From NCBI GenBank assembly GCA_903928015.1, contig CAIYPF010000110.1, forward strand, positions 28,718-92,717: a stretch of DNA of 64,000 nucleotides, in the 5' to 3' direction. This document shows positions 1-7,597 of the stretch, piece by piece (position 1 is the stretch's first letter; the number at the start of each line of letters is the position of its first letter). This DNA is from an uncultured Gammaproteobacteria bacterium. GTDB taxonomy: Bacteria > Pseudomonadota > Gammaproteobacteria > Pseudomonadales > UBA5518. A program made the translations under genes and the position numbers. The notes beneath the pieces are model-generated. The model made no database searches, had not been told where the DNA came from, and saw nothing but the letters and a program-made list of their open reading frames with translations.

Positions 1-470
1 ACGATGCCGCCGAGGATGTTGCCCAGCGTGTCCTGCATGGCGAAGGCCACCACACCGGTGATCACCGCTGATGTCGTGACGAGGCTCGCCAGGTTGACCC
101 CCGCCAGACTGAGCCACACCAGGCCCCAGAAGACCATCACGCCCGCGCCACAGAGGTCCTCGACGATGCGGACCACACGCACGCCGACGGCTGGCAGCAG
201 CAGGTGGAACAGCACGAGCATGCCGAGACGGAACATCGCCACCCCGGCGATCAGGGTGGCGCCGTGGTGCGCGATGTTTGCAACCCGGGGTGAGGCGGCC
301 AGGCTGCCTGCAACGAGCTCGATGCCGTGCGCCAGAACGCAGGCTGACAGCAGTACCACCACGTGCCCGATCGCGCGGCGCAGCTCGGGCCGCAGCGCGC
401 GCAGCAAAGCGGCCAGCATCAGGCCGATGCCGATGCAGAGCAGAAGTTCGGTGCGCAGACCCACGCTCAT
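1..470 (-). CDS. MscS-type mechanosensitive channel, N-terminal part (runs off left edge)
   Basis: Only the first 156 codons are inside the window; the gene continues beyond base 1. The ATG is at 468-470 on the minus strand. The protein opens with several hydrophobic segments (about residues 5-25, 35-55, 65-95 and 105-130). It ends at the edge with AFAMQDTLGNILGGI, the pore-lining helix signature of the small-conductance mechanosensitive channel family (compare FALQDTLGN in family members). Such channels open under membrane tension and release solutes from the cytoplasm during hypo-osmotic shock. The beta domain, and any C-terminal nucleotide-binding domain, would lie outside the window, so the subfamily cannot be named. 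It is divergent from the peptidase gene starting at 630. Confidence 0.8.
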   Translation of the reverse strand, partial: MSVGLRTELLLCIGIGLMLAALLRALRPELRRAIGHVVVLLSACVLAHGIELVAGSLAASPRVANIAHHGATLIAGVAMFRLGMLVLFHLLLPAVGVRVVRIVEDLCGAGVMVFWGLVWLSLAGVNLASLVTTSAVITGVVAFAMQDTLGNILGGI

Positions 471-629
471 CGTTCGATCCCTCCGGCGCCAGCGGGCGCC
501 CCTCTGTCACCATAACGCAAAGGCCCGAGGAGCCGGAACCTCGCGCAGCTGCGGTGGCTCGTCGCGGGCATGGCCCGCTGCTGTGCCCTTGGGGTATGTT
601 CCCCGCATCCGGAATCGGGAACACAGGCC

Positions 630-1904
630 ATGCACCGCCACACCGCATCGATCAGCCTCGCTACCCTCTGTCTCTGGGCAGGATTCTGCCGGGCGGATCT
701 CAGCCCCACCGAGGCCACCATCGCCGCTGCAGCGCAGAAACGCGCGCCAGCGGCCGAGGCACTGCTCGAGCGCGCCGTGAACATCCAGAGCCCGACCGAG
801 AACGTTGCCGGGGTGCGCGCCGTGGGTGATCTCTTCGCTGCCGAACTCGCCCGCCTCGGCATGCAGACGCGCTGGATCGACATGCCCGCAGGCATGCACC
901 GCGCCGGCCATCTGGTGGCCACCACCAATGGCAGCAAGGGCAAGCGCGTACTCATGCTCGGGCATATGGATACCGTGCTGTCGGGCGAGCCCTTCCGGCG
1001 CGAAGGCAACATCGCTCACGGCACGGGATCGGACGACATGAAGGGTGGCATCGTCGTGATGCTGCTCGCGCTGCAGGCCATGGCCGATGCAGGCGTGCTG
1101 GCCGATTCCCGCGTGACGGTGATGCTCACGGGCGACGAGGAAGACGTCGGCGTGCCGCTCGAAACAAGCCGCGGACCCATGCTCGAGCTCGCGAGGAACA
1201 GCGATGTGCTGCTCGGTTTCGAGGCCGCCTACGAAGGCACTGCCACCATCGGCCGTCGCGGTGCGGGCTCCTGGACGCTGCAGACGACGGGCGAGACCGG
1301 CCACTCCAGCCAGATCTTCGGCACTGTCATGGGTGACGGCGCCATCTACGAGGCCGCCCGCATCCTCGAGGCCTTCCGCAAGGAACTTGGCACCGAGCGC
1401 TACCTGACCATCAATCCCAGCGTGATCGTGGGCGGCACCACGGCGAACATGAACGACATCGCCGGCAGCGCTGCAGGCAAGACCAACGTGATCGCTCCTG
1501 CCGCCATCGTGCGCGGAGACATCCGCTTCATCAGCATCGAGCAGGAGCGCAGCGCCCGCGAGCGCATGCAGGCCATCGTCGCGCGCCACGCGCCACGCAC
1601 GGGCGCCACGCTGGTCTTCCACGAGAGTTACCCGGCCATGACGCCCACGCCCGGCAACGAAGCGCTGCTCGCGCAACTCGACGCCGCCAGTCGCGACCTC
1701 GGCCAGGGGCCGGTCGAGGCGCTGGATCCGGGCAAGCGCGGCGCCGGCGACATCGGCTTCGTGTCTCATCTGGCACCGGGGCTCGACGGACTGGGCAGCG
1801 CCGGCGGGAAGAACGCGCACGCGCCCGGCGAGTACACGGATATCGCGAGCCTGCTGCCCATGGCGAGGCGCACGGCCATCCTGCTCCATCGCCTGGGCCG
1901 CTGA
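630..1904 (+). CDS. Secreted M20-family metallopeptidase (carboxypeptidase G2-like)
   Basis: A 424-residue zinc peptidase of the M20 family, whose members remove C-terminal amino acids such as glutamate from peptides or folate-like substrates. Residues 1-22 form a signal peptide ending near FCRA, so the enzyme should act in the periplasm. Family motifs are intact: GHMDT (His112, Asp114), GSDDMKGG (bridging Asp near 136), GDEEDVG (catalytic Glu pair 170-171) and a late metal His in KNAHAPGE. The frame is open further upstream to 570, but the ATG at 630 is chosen because the signal peptide begins there. Its downstream neighbour starts 10 bp later, suggesting cotranscription. The substrate cannot be read from the sequence. 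Confidence 0.88.
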   Translation: MHRHTASISLATLCLWAGFCRADLSPTEATIAAAAQKRAPAAEALLERAVNIQSPTENVAGVRAVGDLFAAELARLGMQTRWIDMPAGMHRAGHLVATTNGSKGKRVLMLGHMDTVLSGEPFRREGNIAHGTGSDDMKGGIVVMLLALQAMADAGVLADSRVTVMLTGDEEDVGVPLETSRGPMLELARNSDVLLGFEAAYEGTATIGRRGAGSWTLQTTGETGHSSQIFGTVMGDGAIYEAARILEAFRKELGTERYLTINPSVIVGGTTANMNDIAGSAAGKTNVIAPAAIVRGDIRFISIEQERSARERMQAIVARHAPRTGATLVFHESYPAMTPTPGNEALLAQLDAASRDLGQGPVEALDPGKRGAGDIGFVSHLAPGLDGLGSAGGKNAHAPGEYTDIASLLPMARRTAILLHRLGR

Positions 1905-1914
1905 GATCCCACCC

Positions 1915-2298
1915 ATGTCCGCACCCTCCGCAGACACCCGCCGCGGCACCTTCAAAGAGCGGTTGGTCGGCTTTTGCCTGACCACGATTTTCCTGCTGCC
2001 GCTGGCGCTTCTCGGTCTCGTGGTGCTGGCCTGGGTGCTGTTTTTCGGCAGCACCTCGCGCGGGCGCCACGGCGTGCGCGCGCTGGATCATTTCGTTAAC
2101 GCGGCGATTTTCGACGGTCTGGCCTGGGAGTCGATCTCATCGCACGCCTGGCGCGAGCGGCAACGTCCGTGGGCGCGCGTGATCATCTGGTTCACCAACC
2201 GCCTGCAGCAGGACCACTGCCGCCGCGCCAACAAGCGCGAGCAGCACGTCGTGGACCTGGTGCTCCAGAAGGGGCTGGAAAAGCAGACGATATTCTGA
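1915..2298 (+). CDS. Small single-pass membrane protein, unknown function
   Basis: 127 residues. I do not recognise the family. The N-terminus is polar (about 15 residues), followed by one strong hydrophobic segment, roughly residues 17-47. A mostly basic cytoplasmic-type tail follows, with the sequence NRLQQDHCRRANKREQHVV and the ending EKQTIF. It follows the M20 peptidase gene by 10 bp on the same strand, so the two are probably cotranscribed. The stop is only 9 bp from the convergent end of the GT-C gene. Codon use is as GC-rich as in its neighbours. Confidence 0.6.
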   Translation: MSAPSADTRRGTFKERLVGFCLTTIFLLPLALLGLVVLAWVLFFGSTSRGRHGVRALDHFVNAAIFDGLAWESISSHAWRERQRPWARVIIWFTNRLQQDHCRRANKREQHVVDLVLQKGLEKQTIF

Positions 2299-2307
2299 GC
2301 CGGGCCC

Positions 2308-3816
2308 TCAGGGCGTGGCGGGCAGGGGTTTCAGCAGAACGATGCGGTCGGCGTTCTCGCCAGTGAACTGCGTGATCGGTGCGAGGCGATCGGCATAGCT
2401 GCCGAGCGCCGAGGCGAGGGTGCCCTGTCCCTCGCGGAGCCGGATCGCCCATACCGTGTCCGGTCCTAGCGGCGGGCGGCCTTCCGCGAAGAGCTGCGCT
2501 GCGTCCCGCAACTCGTCCCAGTCCCAGCGCAGGCCGCTCACGGCCGCGATCTGCTTGTCGTTGGTGAACAGGTGGGTTTCCGGCGAGAGGTTGGCGTGCA
2601 TCCATTCCACGCAGGCGAGCATATGCGGCTTGCTGCGGTCGAGCCCAAGCGAGAAATCCAGCAGCAGCACCAGCGGAATCGCGACCAGCGCCGCACCCTG
2701 TGCGATCCCCGCACCGGCGAGCAGCCGCGTCACCAGCAGTTGCAGCGCCCGCGCCGCCAGTGCCAGCAGCAGGAAGGCGGGCACCATCAGGTAGCGCGTG
2801 TCGAGGAACTGCCTGTACGCAAGGAAGAGCCCTGCCATCACCGTACTGCAGCCCAACGCCAGGAAGAACGCAGGCCGCAGCGGCTCGCGCGGCAGAACAG
2901 CGCCGATGCGCCCGCCCAGGCCAAGCAACGCCACCTGCGCCGGCCCCAGCGTGTTCAGCAACTTGACCACCAGCAAGGTGAAAAGCCCTCCCGCGAGCGA
3001 CCAGGCGGCGACATCACTGGAGTAGGGGTCCAGCACTGAAGTGGCATAGCGCTCGGTTGCTGCGGCGAAGGCGCGAGGTATGGCTGCGAGCAGTTCAGCG
3101 GGCAATTCCGGAAGCTCGCGTGCGGGAGGGGCGAGGGCGCCGGCGCGGGTGCCGAGCAGCAGCGCCGCTGCCGAGAGCGGCAGCAGTATCAGAGACCATG
3201 CGAACAGCGCATCACGCAGTGCGCGCCAGCGTCCGCGCCACAGCAACGCGAGCGGCAGCACCAGCCCGAAGGCCAACGCCTCGGGTTTGAACGTGGCGGC
3301 CAGCAGCACACAGGCCGCCCATCCCGCGAGTCGATGGCGTCCGCCACACGAGACATGCCGCATGAACAGGACGAAGGAGCCGAGCAGCAGGGCCCAGTAG
3401 CCCAGGTCCCGGATCACGAAGGCGAAGTAGTTGTTCAGCTTGGGGTGCGCGAGCAGCAGCGCCGCTGCCCACGGGATCACCGAGTCCTCGTGATGGAGTT
3501 CGCGGCACAGCTCCAGGAAGGCCACCACCAGTCCCAGCACGCAGGCGGCGTTCAGTATCTCTGCGGAACTGACAAAGGACAGCCCCGTGAGAGCGTGTAT
3601 GCCGGCGATCATTGCGGAGTAGAGCGGGCGATCGAAGAGATCGAAGCCCGCGGCAAAACCGCCCTCGCTGATGCGCTCTGCCAGCATCAGGTACAGGACG
3701 CCGTCCTCGTTGGGCAGGGGGCTGCGCAGGTTCGCGAAGAGGAACAGGACCAGACTTGCCGCGGCAAGCAGCAGGACGTCACGGTGACGCCGCAGCGCAG
3801 CGCGAAGGGTGTTCAT
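2308..3816 (-). CDS. GT-C type membrane glycosyltransferase-like protein (second of tandem pair)
   Basis: 502 residues with about ten or more hydrophobic helices across residues 10-420 and a soluble C-terminal part. The first extramembrane loop holds an acidic motif (PNEDGVLYLMLAERI, about residues 35-50), as in lipid-phosphosugar-dependent GT-C enzymes such as the ArnT/PMT families, where an acidic residue there is catalytic. The C-terminal region (FTNDKQIAAVSG followed by WDW) is shared with the gene directly upstream. Its ATG overlaps that gene's stop as ATGA (3813-3816), so the two are an operon and probably a tandem duplication. A role in transferring a sugar from a polyprenyl carrier to a surface glycan is inference. 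Donor and acceptor are unknown. Confidence 0.7.
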   Translation of the reverse strand: MNTLRAALRRHRDVLLLAAASLVLFLFANLRSPLPNEDGVLYLMLAERISEGGFAAGFDLFDRPLYSAMIAGIHALTGLSFVSSAEILNAACVLGLVVAFLELCRELHHEDSVIPWAAALLLAHPKLNNYFAFVIRDLGYWALLLGSFVLFMRHVSCGGRHRLAGWAACVLLAATFKPEALAFGLVLPLALLWRGRWRALRDALFAWSLILLPLSAAALLLGTRAGALAPPARELPELPAELLAAIPRAFAAATERYATSVLDPYSSDVAAWSLAGGLFTLLVVKLLNTLGPAQVALLGLGGRIGAVLPREPLRPAFFLALGCSTVMAGLFLAYRQFLDTRYLMVPAFLLLALAARALQLLVTRLLAGAGIAQGAALVAIPLVLLLDFSLGLDRSKPHMLACVEWMHANLSPETHLFTNDKQIAAVSGLRWDWDELRDAAQLFAEGRPPLGPDTVWAIRLREGQGTLASALGSYADRLAPITQFTGENADRIVLLKPLPATP

Positions 3817-5309
3817 TGCCGCGTGCGCAGCACCAGCACGCCGGGGCTTCCCGGCTCACCGAAGCGCGCTACCTGCTCCAGAGCGGTGCCATAGCGGCGG
3901 AGCGCCGGTTCGAGCGCCTTTTCGTCGGGGCCGAGATGGATCAGCCAGTAGTCGGCGCCTTGGACGGGCGCTGTGCCGCTCGCGATGCGTTTGCCGGCGG
4001 AGGGGATGCTGCTCCAGTCGACGCGGCCACCGCTGTAGTACGCGAGGCGGCGGTCGTTGCTGAACACGCTGCTGCCGGGCGGCACGGATTTCTGGATCCA
4101 GGCGATGCTCTCGGGGAGGTAGCTGCGGCGACTTCCCACGCTGACGAAGCCGTCGGCGAGCAGGGCGATCACCAGTACCGCGAGCCCGATCCTGGCCGCT
4201 GTGGGGCGGTGACTCTGGAGTGCTGCGAGAAGGAGTTCGCGCGCGGCGAAGGCGCATGGCACGACCAGCGCGAGGCAGAGCGGCATCAGCTGGCGCCCGC
4301 CCACGAACTGTTGCGCGGCCACGAAGGCGCCCGCCACCGCGACTCCGGCCAATGCGAGCGAGCGCTGCAGCCCCTCTCCGCTTTCGGGCAGGAGTGAGCG
4401 TCGGGTGACAGCGGCCCAGCCGAGCAGCAGCGCATAGGCAAGCCCCAGAGAGCGCAGCAGTTCGAGCAGCAGCACCGCCGTGAGTGCCGCGCCTAGCGAG
4501 ATGCCAGCCATCCCCGAGGCGCGCTCGTCGAGTACCAGCGTGCCGAGATGCCCTGCGGCCTCCGCGAAACCGTTGCCCACGCCCTGCAGCGTGCGCTGCA
4601 GCCCGTCGAAGACGGCATCGGCCAGCGGCGGCATGAAACCGAAGCGCGCGGCTGCCACCAGCGGCAGCACCGCCAGCCCCAGCAGCGCGGCGTGGAGCCG
4701 GATCATCGCTTGCAACCGCGGCGGATCTGCCGCGGGGGCGAGGCAGGCGAGCGGCAGCAGCGCGCCGAAGACCAGGGCCTCGTGCCGGAATGCCGCGGCG
4801 ACCGCGGTGAGCAGCGCCCAGGCGAGCGCCTGCTCCCAGAGCTGCGTCGTGAGGTAGCGAGCCAGCGGCACCAGGGAGGCAACGAGGAAGGCCCAGAAGC
4901 CGAGGTCGGCGGCGATGTGGCCCCGGTACTCGTTCAGGCGCGGGAAGAGCAGCAGCGCGAGTGCGCCCCAGAAATAGAAGCGCCGCTCGGCGCCGATCAG
5001 CTCGAGCAGCGAGGCGAAGCTCACGGTGAGGAGCGCGAGCAGGCCTGCGTCCAGTGACTGGGCGCTGGCGATGCTGCCGAGGCCCGTCAGCGCCTGTATC
5101 GATGCGATCAGCAGCGTGTAAAGGGACCAGCCCGTTGGACCCTCGCCCGAGGCAAAGCCCTCGAGGATTCCCTCTGCCTGCAGCAGGAAGGGGATGCCGT
5201 CGTCGTTCACCAGCGGATCACGCAGGATCGCGAGCCCCGACAACGCGAGGCTCGCGGCGGCGAGCAGGAGGTGGGCCGGCAGGCGGCTCCCGGCGCGTGC
5301 AACCGGCAT
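3813..5309 (-). CDS. GT-C type membrane glycosyltransferase-like protein (first of tandem pair)
   Basis: 498 residues from the ATG at 5309. The frame stays open upstream to 5444, but that extension is Arg/Gly-rich and not membrane-like. It is a polytopic protein with about ten hydrophobic helices. The acidic first-loop motif (NDDGIPFLLQAEGI, about residues 33-46) aligns with NEDGVLYLMLAERI in its downstream partner. The C-terminal segment (VFSNDRRLAYYSGGRVDW) also aligns, so the two genes are paralogs in tandem. It probably belongs to the glycosyltransferase C superfamily acting at the periplasmic face of the inner membrane. Upstream lies a repeat-filled gap and then the divergent rfbDB genes, which supports a glycan context. 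Exact reaction unknown. Confidence 0.7.
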   Translation of the reverse strand: MPVARAGSRLPAHLLLAAASLALSGLAILRDPLVNDDGIPFLLQAEGILEGFASGEGPTGWSLYTLLIASIQALTGLGSIASAQSLDAGLLALLTVSFASLLELIGAERRFYFWGALALLLFPRLNEYRGHIAADLGFWAFLVASLVPLARYLTTQLWEQALAWALLTAVAAAFRHEALVFGALLPLACLAPAADPPRLQAMIRLHAALLGLAVLPLVAAARFGFMPPLADAVFDGLQRTLQGVGNGFAEAAGHLGTLVLDERASGMAGISLGAALTAVLLLELLRSLGLAYALLLGWAAVTRRSLLPESGEGLQRSLALAGVAVAGAFVAAQQFVGGRQLMPLCLALVVPCAFAARELLLAALQSHRPTAARIGLAVLVIALLADGFVSVGSRRSYLPESIAWIQKSVPPGSSVFSNDRRLAYYSGGRVDWSSIPSAGKRIASGTAPVQGADYWLIHLGPDEKALEPALRRYGTALEQVARFGEPGSPGVLVLRTRQ

Positions 5310-5414
5310 GCTGTTCAGGGGAAGGTGCTCATCGGGCCTGACAGGGCGAGTATGCCGGATGCCTCCGTCCAAGTCAGCGCCTCTGCCGCCGGCAGCGTCG
5401 CTGCGCCGCTGCCT

Positions 5415-5584
5415 GTCGCGCGCATGGCGCGCTCCTACCAACACGGGAGCGCCCCCGGTAGCGCCCCATACCCGCGCCCTCCCCGTGTGTCCGGCCTACG
5501 CCTGTGTATCTCCGCCGCAGGAGCGTGCCATGCCTCCCGCAGGAGCACGCCATGCCTCCTGTAGGAGCGGGCCATGCCCGCGAC
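5415..5584. repeat. REP-like palindromic repeat tract (intergenic 5310-5631)
   Basis: The 322-bp gap between the divergent GT-C genes and rfbD contains no gene. It contains at least two clear copies of a 24-bp palindromic unit in opposite orientations (5415-5438 and 5561-5584), plus two degenerate copies at about 5517-5537 and 5538-5560. The unit is a hairpin: GCGGGC-CAT-GCCCGC flanked by GTAGGA on one side and GAC on the other. In the 5415 copy both arms change together to GCGCGC. The same family recurs at 9200, 53018 and 63854. Confidence 0.85.
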
Positions 5585-5631
5585 AGGTGCCGTGCTACCA
5601 TCGCCCGCACTCCTCGGGCGGGCAAAAAGCA

Positions 5632-6498
5632 ATGCAGGTACTGGTGACAGGCGCCAACGGGCAGCTCGGCCACGAGCTTGCCCGCACCGTGCCGCCGGGT
5701 GTGGACGCGCGCTTCCTCGACCGCGCCGCGCTGGATCTTTCCGCTGCCGATGTCGAAGAGCGCGTCATCGCTCTCGCCCCGCGCATCATCCTGAACGCCG
5801 CCGCCTACACGGCCGTAGACCGCGCCGAAACCGAGACCGAGCTCGCCTTCCGCGTGAATGGTGCGGGCACCGGTGCCCTTGCCCGTGCCGCGGCGCGCCT
5901 CGGTGCCCGGCTGGTGCACGTTTCCACGGATTTCATCTTCGACGGCGCTGCATCCAGCCCCTACTTGCCCGGTCATGCGCCTGCACCGGTGGGCGCCTAT
6001 GGCGCGAGCAAGCTCGAGGGCGAGCGCCAACTGCGCGCCGCGCTGCCCGAGGCGATCATCCTGCGTACGGCCTGGGTGTATTCCGCGCACGGCGCCAATT
6101 TCGTGAAGACGATGCTGCGCCTGATGGGCAGCCGTGACCGTCTCGGCGTGGTGGCGGACCAGGTGGGCACGCCGACCTGGGCCAAGGGCCTGGCTGCTGC
6201 GGTGTGGGAGCTCGGGCTCGGATCGCACGCGGGGCTCACGCTGCACTGGACGGATCTCGGCGTTGCCAGCTGGTACGACTTCGCCGTGGCCATCCAGGAA
6301 GAAGCACTGCAGCGCGGCCTTCTGTCGCGCGCGGTGCCCATCGATCCGATCCGCACCGAGGACTACCCCACGCCGGCGCGCCGCCCCGCCTGGAGCGTCC
6401 TCGACAAGACCGACACCCTTGCGCTGCTCGCTGCGCCACGCCAGCACTGGCGGGCTGCACTGCGACAGATGCTGGACGAACTGAAGGAGCAGTCCTGA
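5632..6498 (+). CDS. rfbD: dTDP-4-dehydrorhamnose reductase
   Basis: 288 residues. It catalyses the last step of dTDP-L-rhamnose synthesis, the NAD(P)H-dependent reduction of dTDP-4-dehydro-L-rhamnose. The N-terminal Rossmann motif GANGQLG (residues 7-13) is present, as is VHVSTDFIFDG, where the family usually has STDYVFDG. The short-chain dehydrogenase YxxxK motif appears as YGASK and is followed by LRTAWVYS. The frame is open upstream to 5194 through the repeat tract. The ATG at 5632 is chosen because the NAD-binding fold begins there and homologs have this length. rfbB follows after a single base, so they form an operon. rfbA and rfbC are 3 kb away on the other strand. Confidence 0.95.
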   Translation: MQVLVTGANGQLGHELARTVPPGVDARFLDRAALDLSAADVEERVIALAPRIILNAAAYTAVDRAETETELAFRVNGAGTGALARAAARLGARLVHVSTDFIFDGAASSPYLPGHAPAPVGAYGASKLEGERQLRAALPEAIILRTAWVYSAHGANFVKTMLRLMGSRDRLGVVADQVGTPTWAKGLAAAVWELGLGSHAGLTLHWTDLGVASWYDFAVAIQEEALQRGLLSRAVPIDPIRTEDYPTPARRPAWSVLDKTDTLALLAAPRQHWRAALRQMLDELKEQS

Positions 6499-6499
6499 G

Positions 6500-7597
6500 A
6501 TGACACGCACGCTGCTGGTGACCGGCGCCGCCGGTTTCATCGGATCGAACTTCTGCCACGACTGGCTCGACCGCCATCCCGCTGACCGGCTGATCGGCTA
6601 TGACGCGCTCACCTACGCCGGCAACCGGGCCAATCTGGCCGCTCTTGCGGCGCATCCGGGTTTCCGGTTCGTGCATGCCGACATCCGCGACACGGCCTGC
6701 GTCTCTTCCCTGCTGCGCGAGGAAGGCGTCGACACGCTCGTGCACTTCGCTGCCGAGAGCCATGTCGACCGCTCCATCACCGGTCCGGATGCGTTCATCG
6801 AAACCAATGTGGTGGGTACGCACAGCCTGCTGAAAGCGGCGCGCGAGGTGTGGCTCGCGGGGTCGGGGCGTCCGCACCGCTTCCATCACGTCTCGACCGA
6901 CGAGGTCTACGGATCGCTCGAGCCCGACGCGCCGGCCTTCACCGAAACCCTCGCCTATGCGCCGAACTCGCCCTACTCCGCGAGCAAGGCCGGATCCGAC
7001 TATCTGGTGCGTGCCTACCACCACACCTATGGGCTAGAGGTGAGCACCAGCAACTGCTCGAACAACTACGGGCCCTTTCACTTCCCCGAAAAACTGATCC
7101 CGCTCTGCATAACGCGCCTGCTCGCGGGCGAGCCGCTGCCCATCTACGGCGACGGCCTCAACATCCGCGACTGGCTCTACGTGACCGATCACTGCCGCGG
7201 CATCGAACTGGTGATCGAAGGCGGGCGCCCGGGCGAGAGCTACAACATCGGCGGCAACAACGAGTGGGCGAACATCGACATCGTGAACCTGCTCTGCGAC
7301 CTGGCAGACGAGGCCTTTGCCGCTGACGCCACGCTCGCCGCGCGATTCCCCGCCGCTCCACCCGCGTGTGGGCGCTCCTCGCGCTCGCTGATCAGCTTCG
7401 TCAAGGATCGCGCTGGCCACGATCGCCGCTACGCCATAGACGCGCGCAAGATCATGAGCGAGTTGGGCTACCTGCCTGCCGAGAGCTTCGAGACCGGCAT
7501 CCGCAAGACGCTCGCCTGGTACCTGGCCAATGAAGCCTGGTGGCGCGCGATCCAGGACGGCAGCTATCTGCAGGCAATCGGTACAGACCATGACTGA
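6500..7597 (+). CDS. rfbB: dTDP-glucose 4,6-dehydratase
   Basis: 365 residues, an extended short-chain dehydrogenase that converts dTDP-glucose to dTDP-4-dehydro-6-deoxyglucose with bound NAD. Visible motifs are GAAGFIG (residues 9-15), HFAAESHVDRSI, VSTDEVYGSL (catalytic Thr-Asp-Glu) and SPYSASKAGSD (Tyr and Lys of YxxxK). The ending is typical of RmlB, with a short internal stretch (FPAAPPACGRSS, near residue 290) that looks slightly longer than usual. It begins one base after rfbD and its end overlaps the start of the following monooxygenase by 8 bp. These three genes should therefore be one transcript. Confidence 0.95.
   Translation: MTRTLLVTGAAGFIGSNFCHDWLDRHPADRLIGYDALTYAGNRANLAALAAHPGFRFVHADIRDTACVSSLLREEGVDTLVHFAAESHVDRSITGPDAFIETNVVGTHSLLKAAREVWLAGSGRPHRFHHVSTDEVYGSLEPDAPAFTETLAYAPNSPYSASKAGSDYLVRAYHHTYGLEVSTSNCSNNYGPFHFPEKLIPLCITRLLAGEPLPIYGDGLNIRDWLYVTDHCRGIELVIEGGRPGESYNIGGNNEWANIDIVNLLCDLADEAFAADATLAARFPAAPPACGRSSRSLISFVKDRAGHDRRYAIDARKIMSELGYLPAESFETGIRKTLAWYLANEAWWRAIQDGSYLQAIGTDHD

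Noticed and set aside
507..2054. Long open frame on the minus strand opposite the M20 peptidase
   Set aside because: It is the antisense shadow of a clear peptidase gene; its translation is rich in Arg, His and Gly without any domain. High GC makes such frames common.
5194..5631. N-terminal extension of rfbD through the repeat tract
   Set aside because: The extension is made of palindromic repeat translation and lacks any family similarity; the Rossmann fold starts at 5632.
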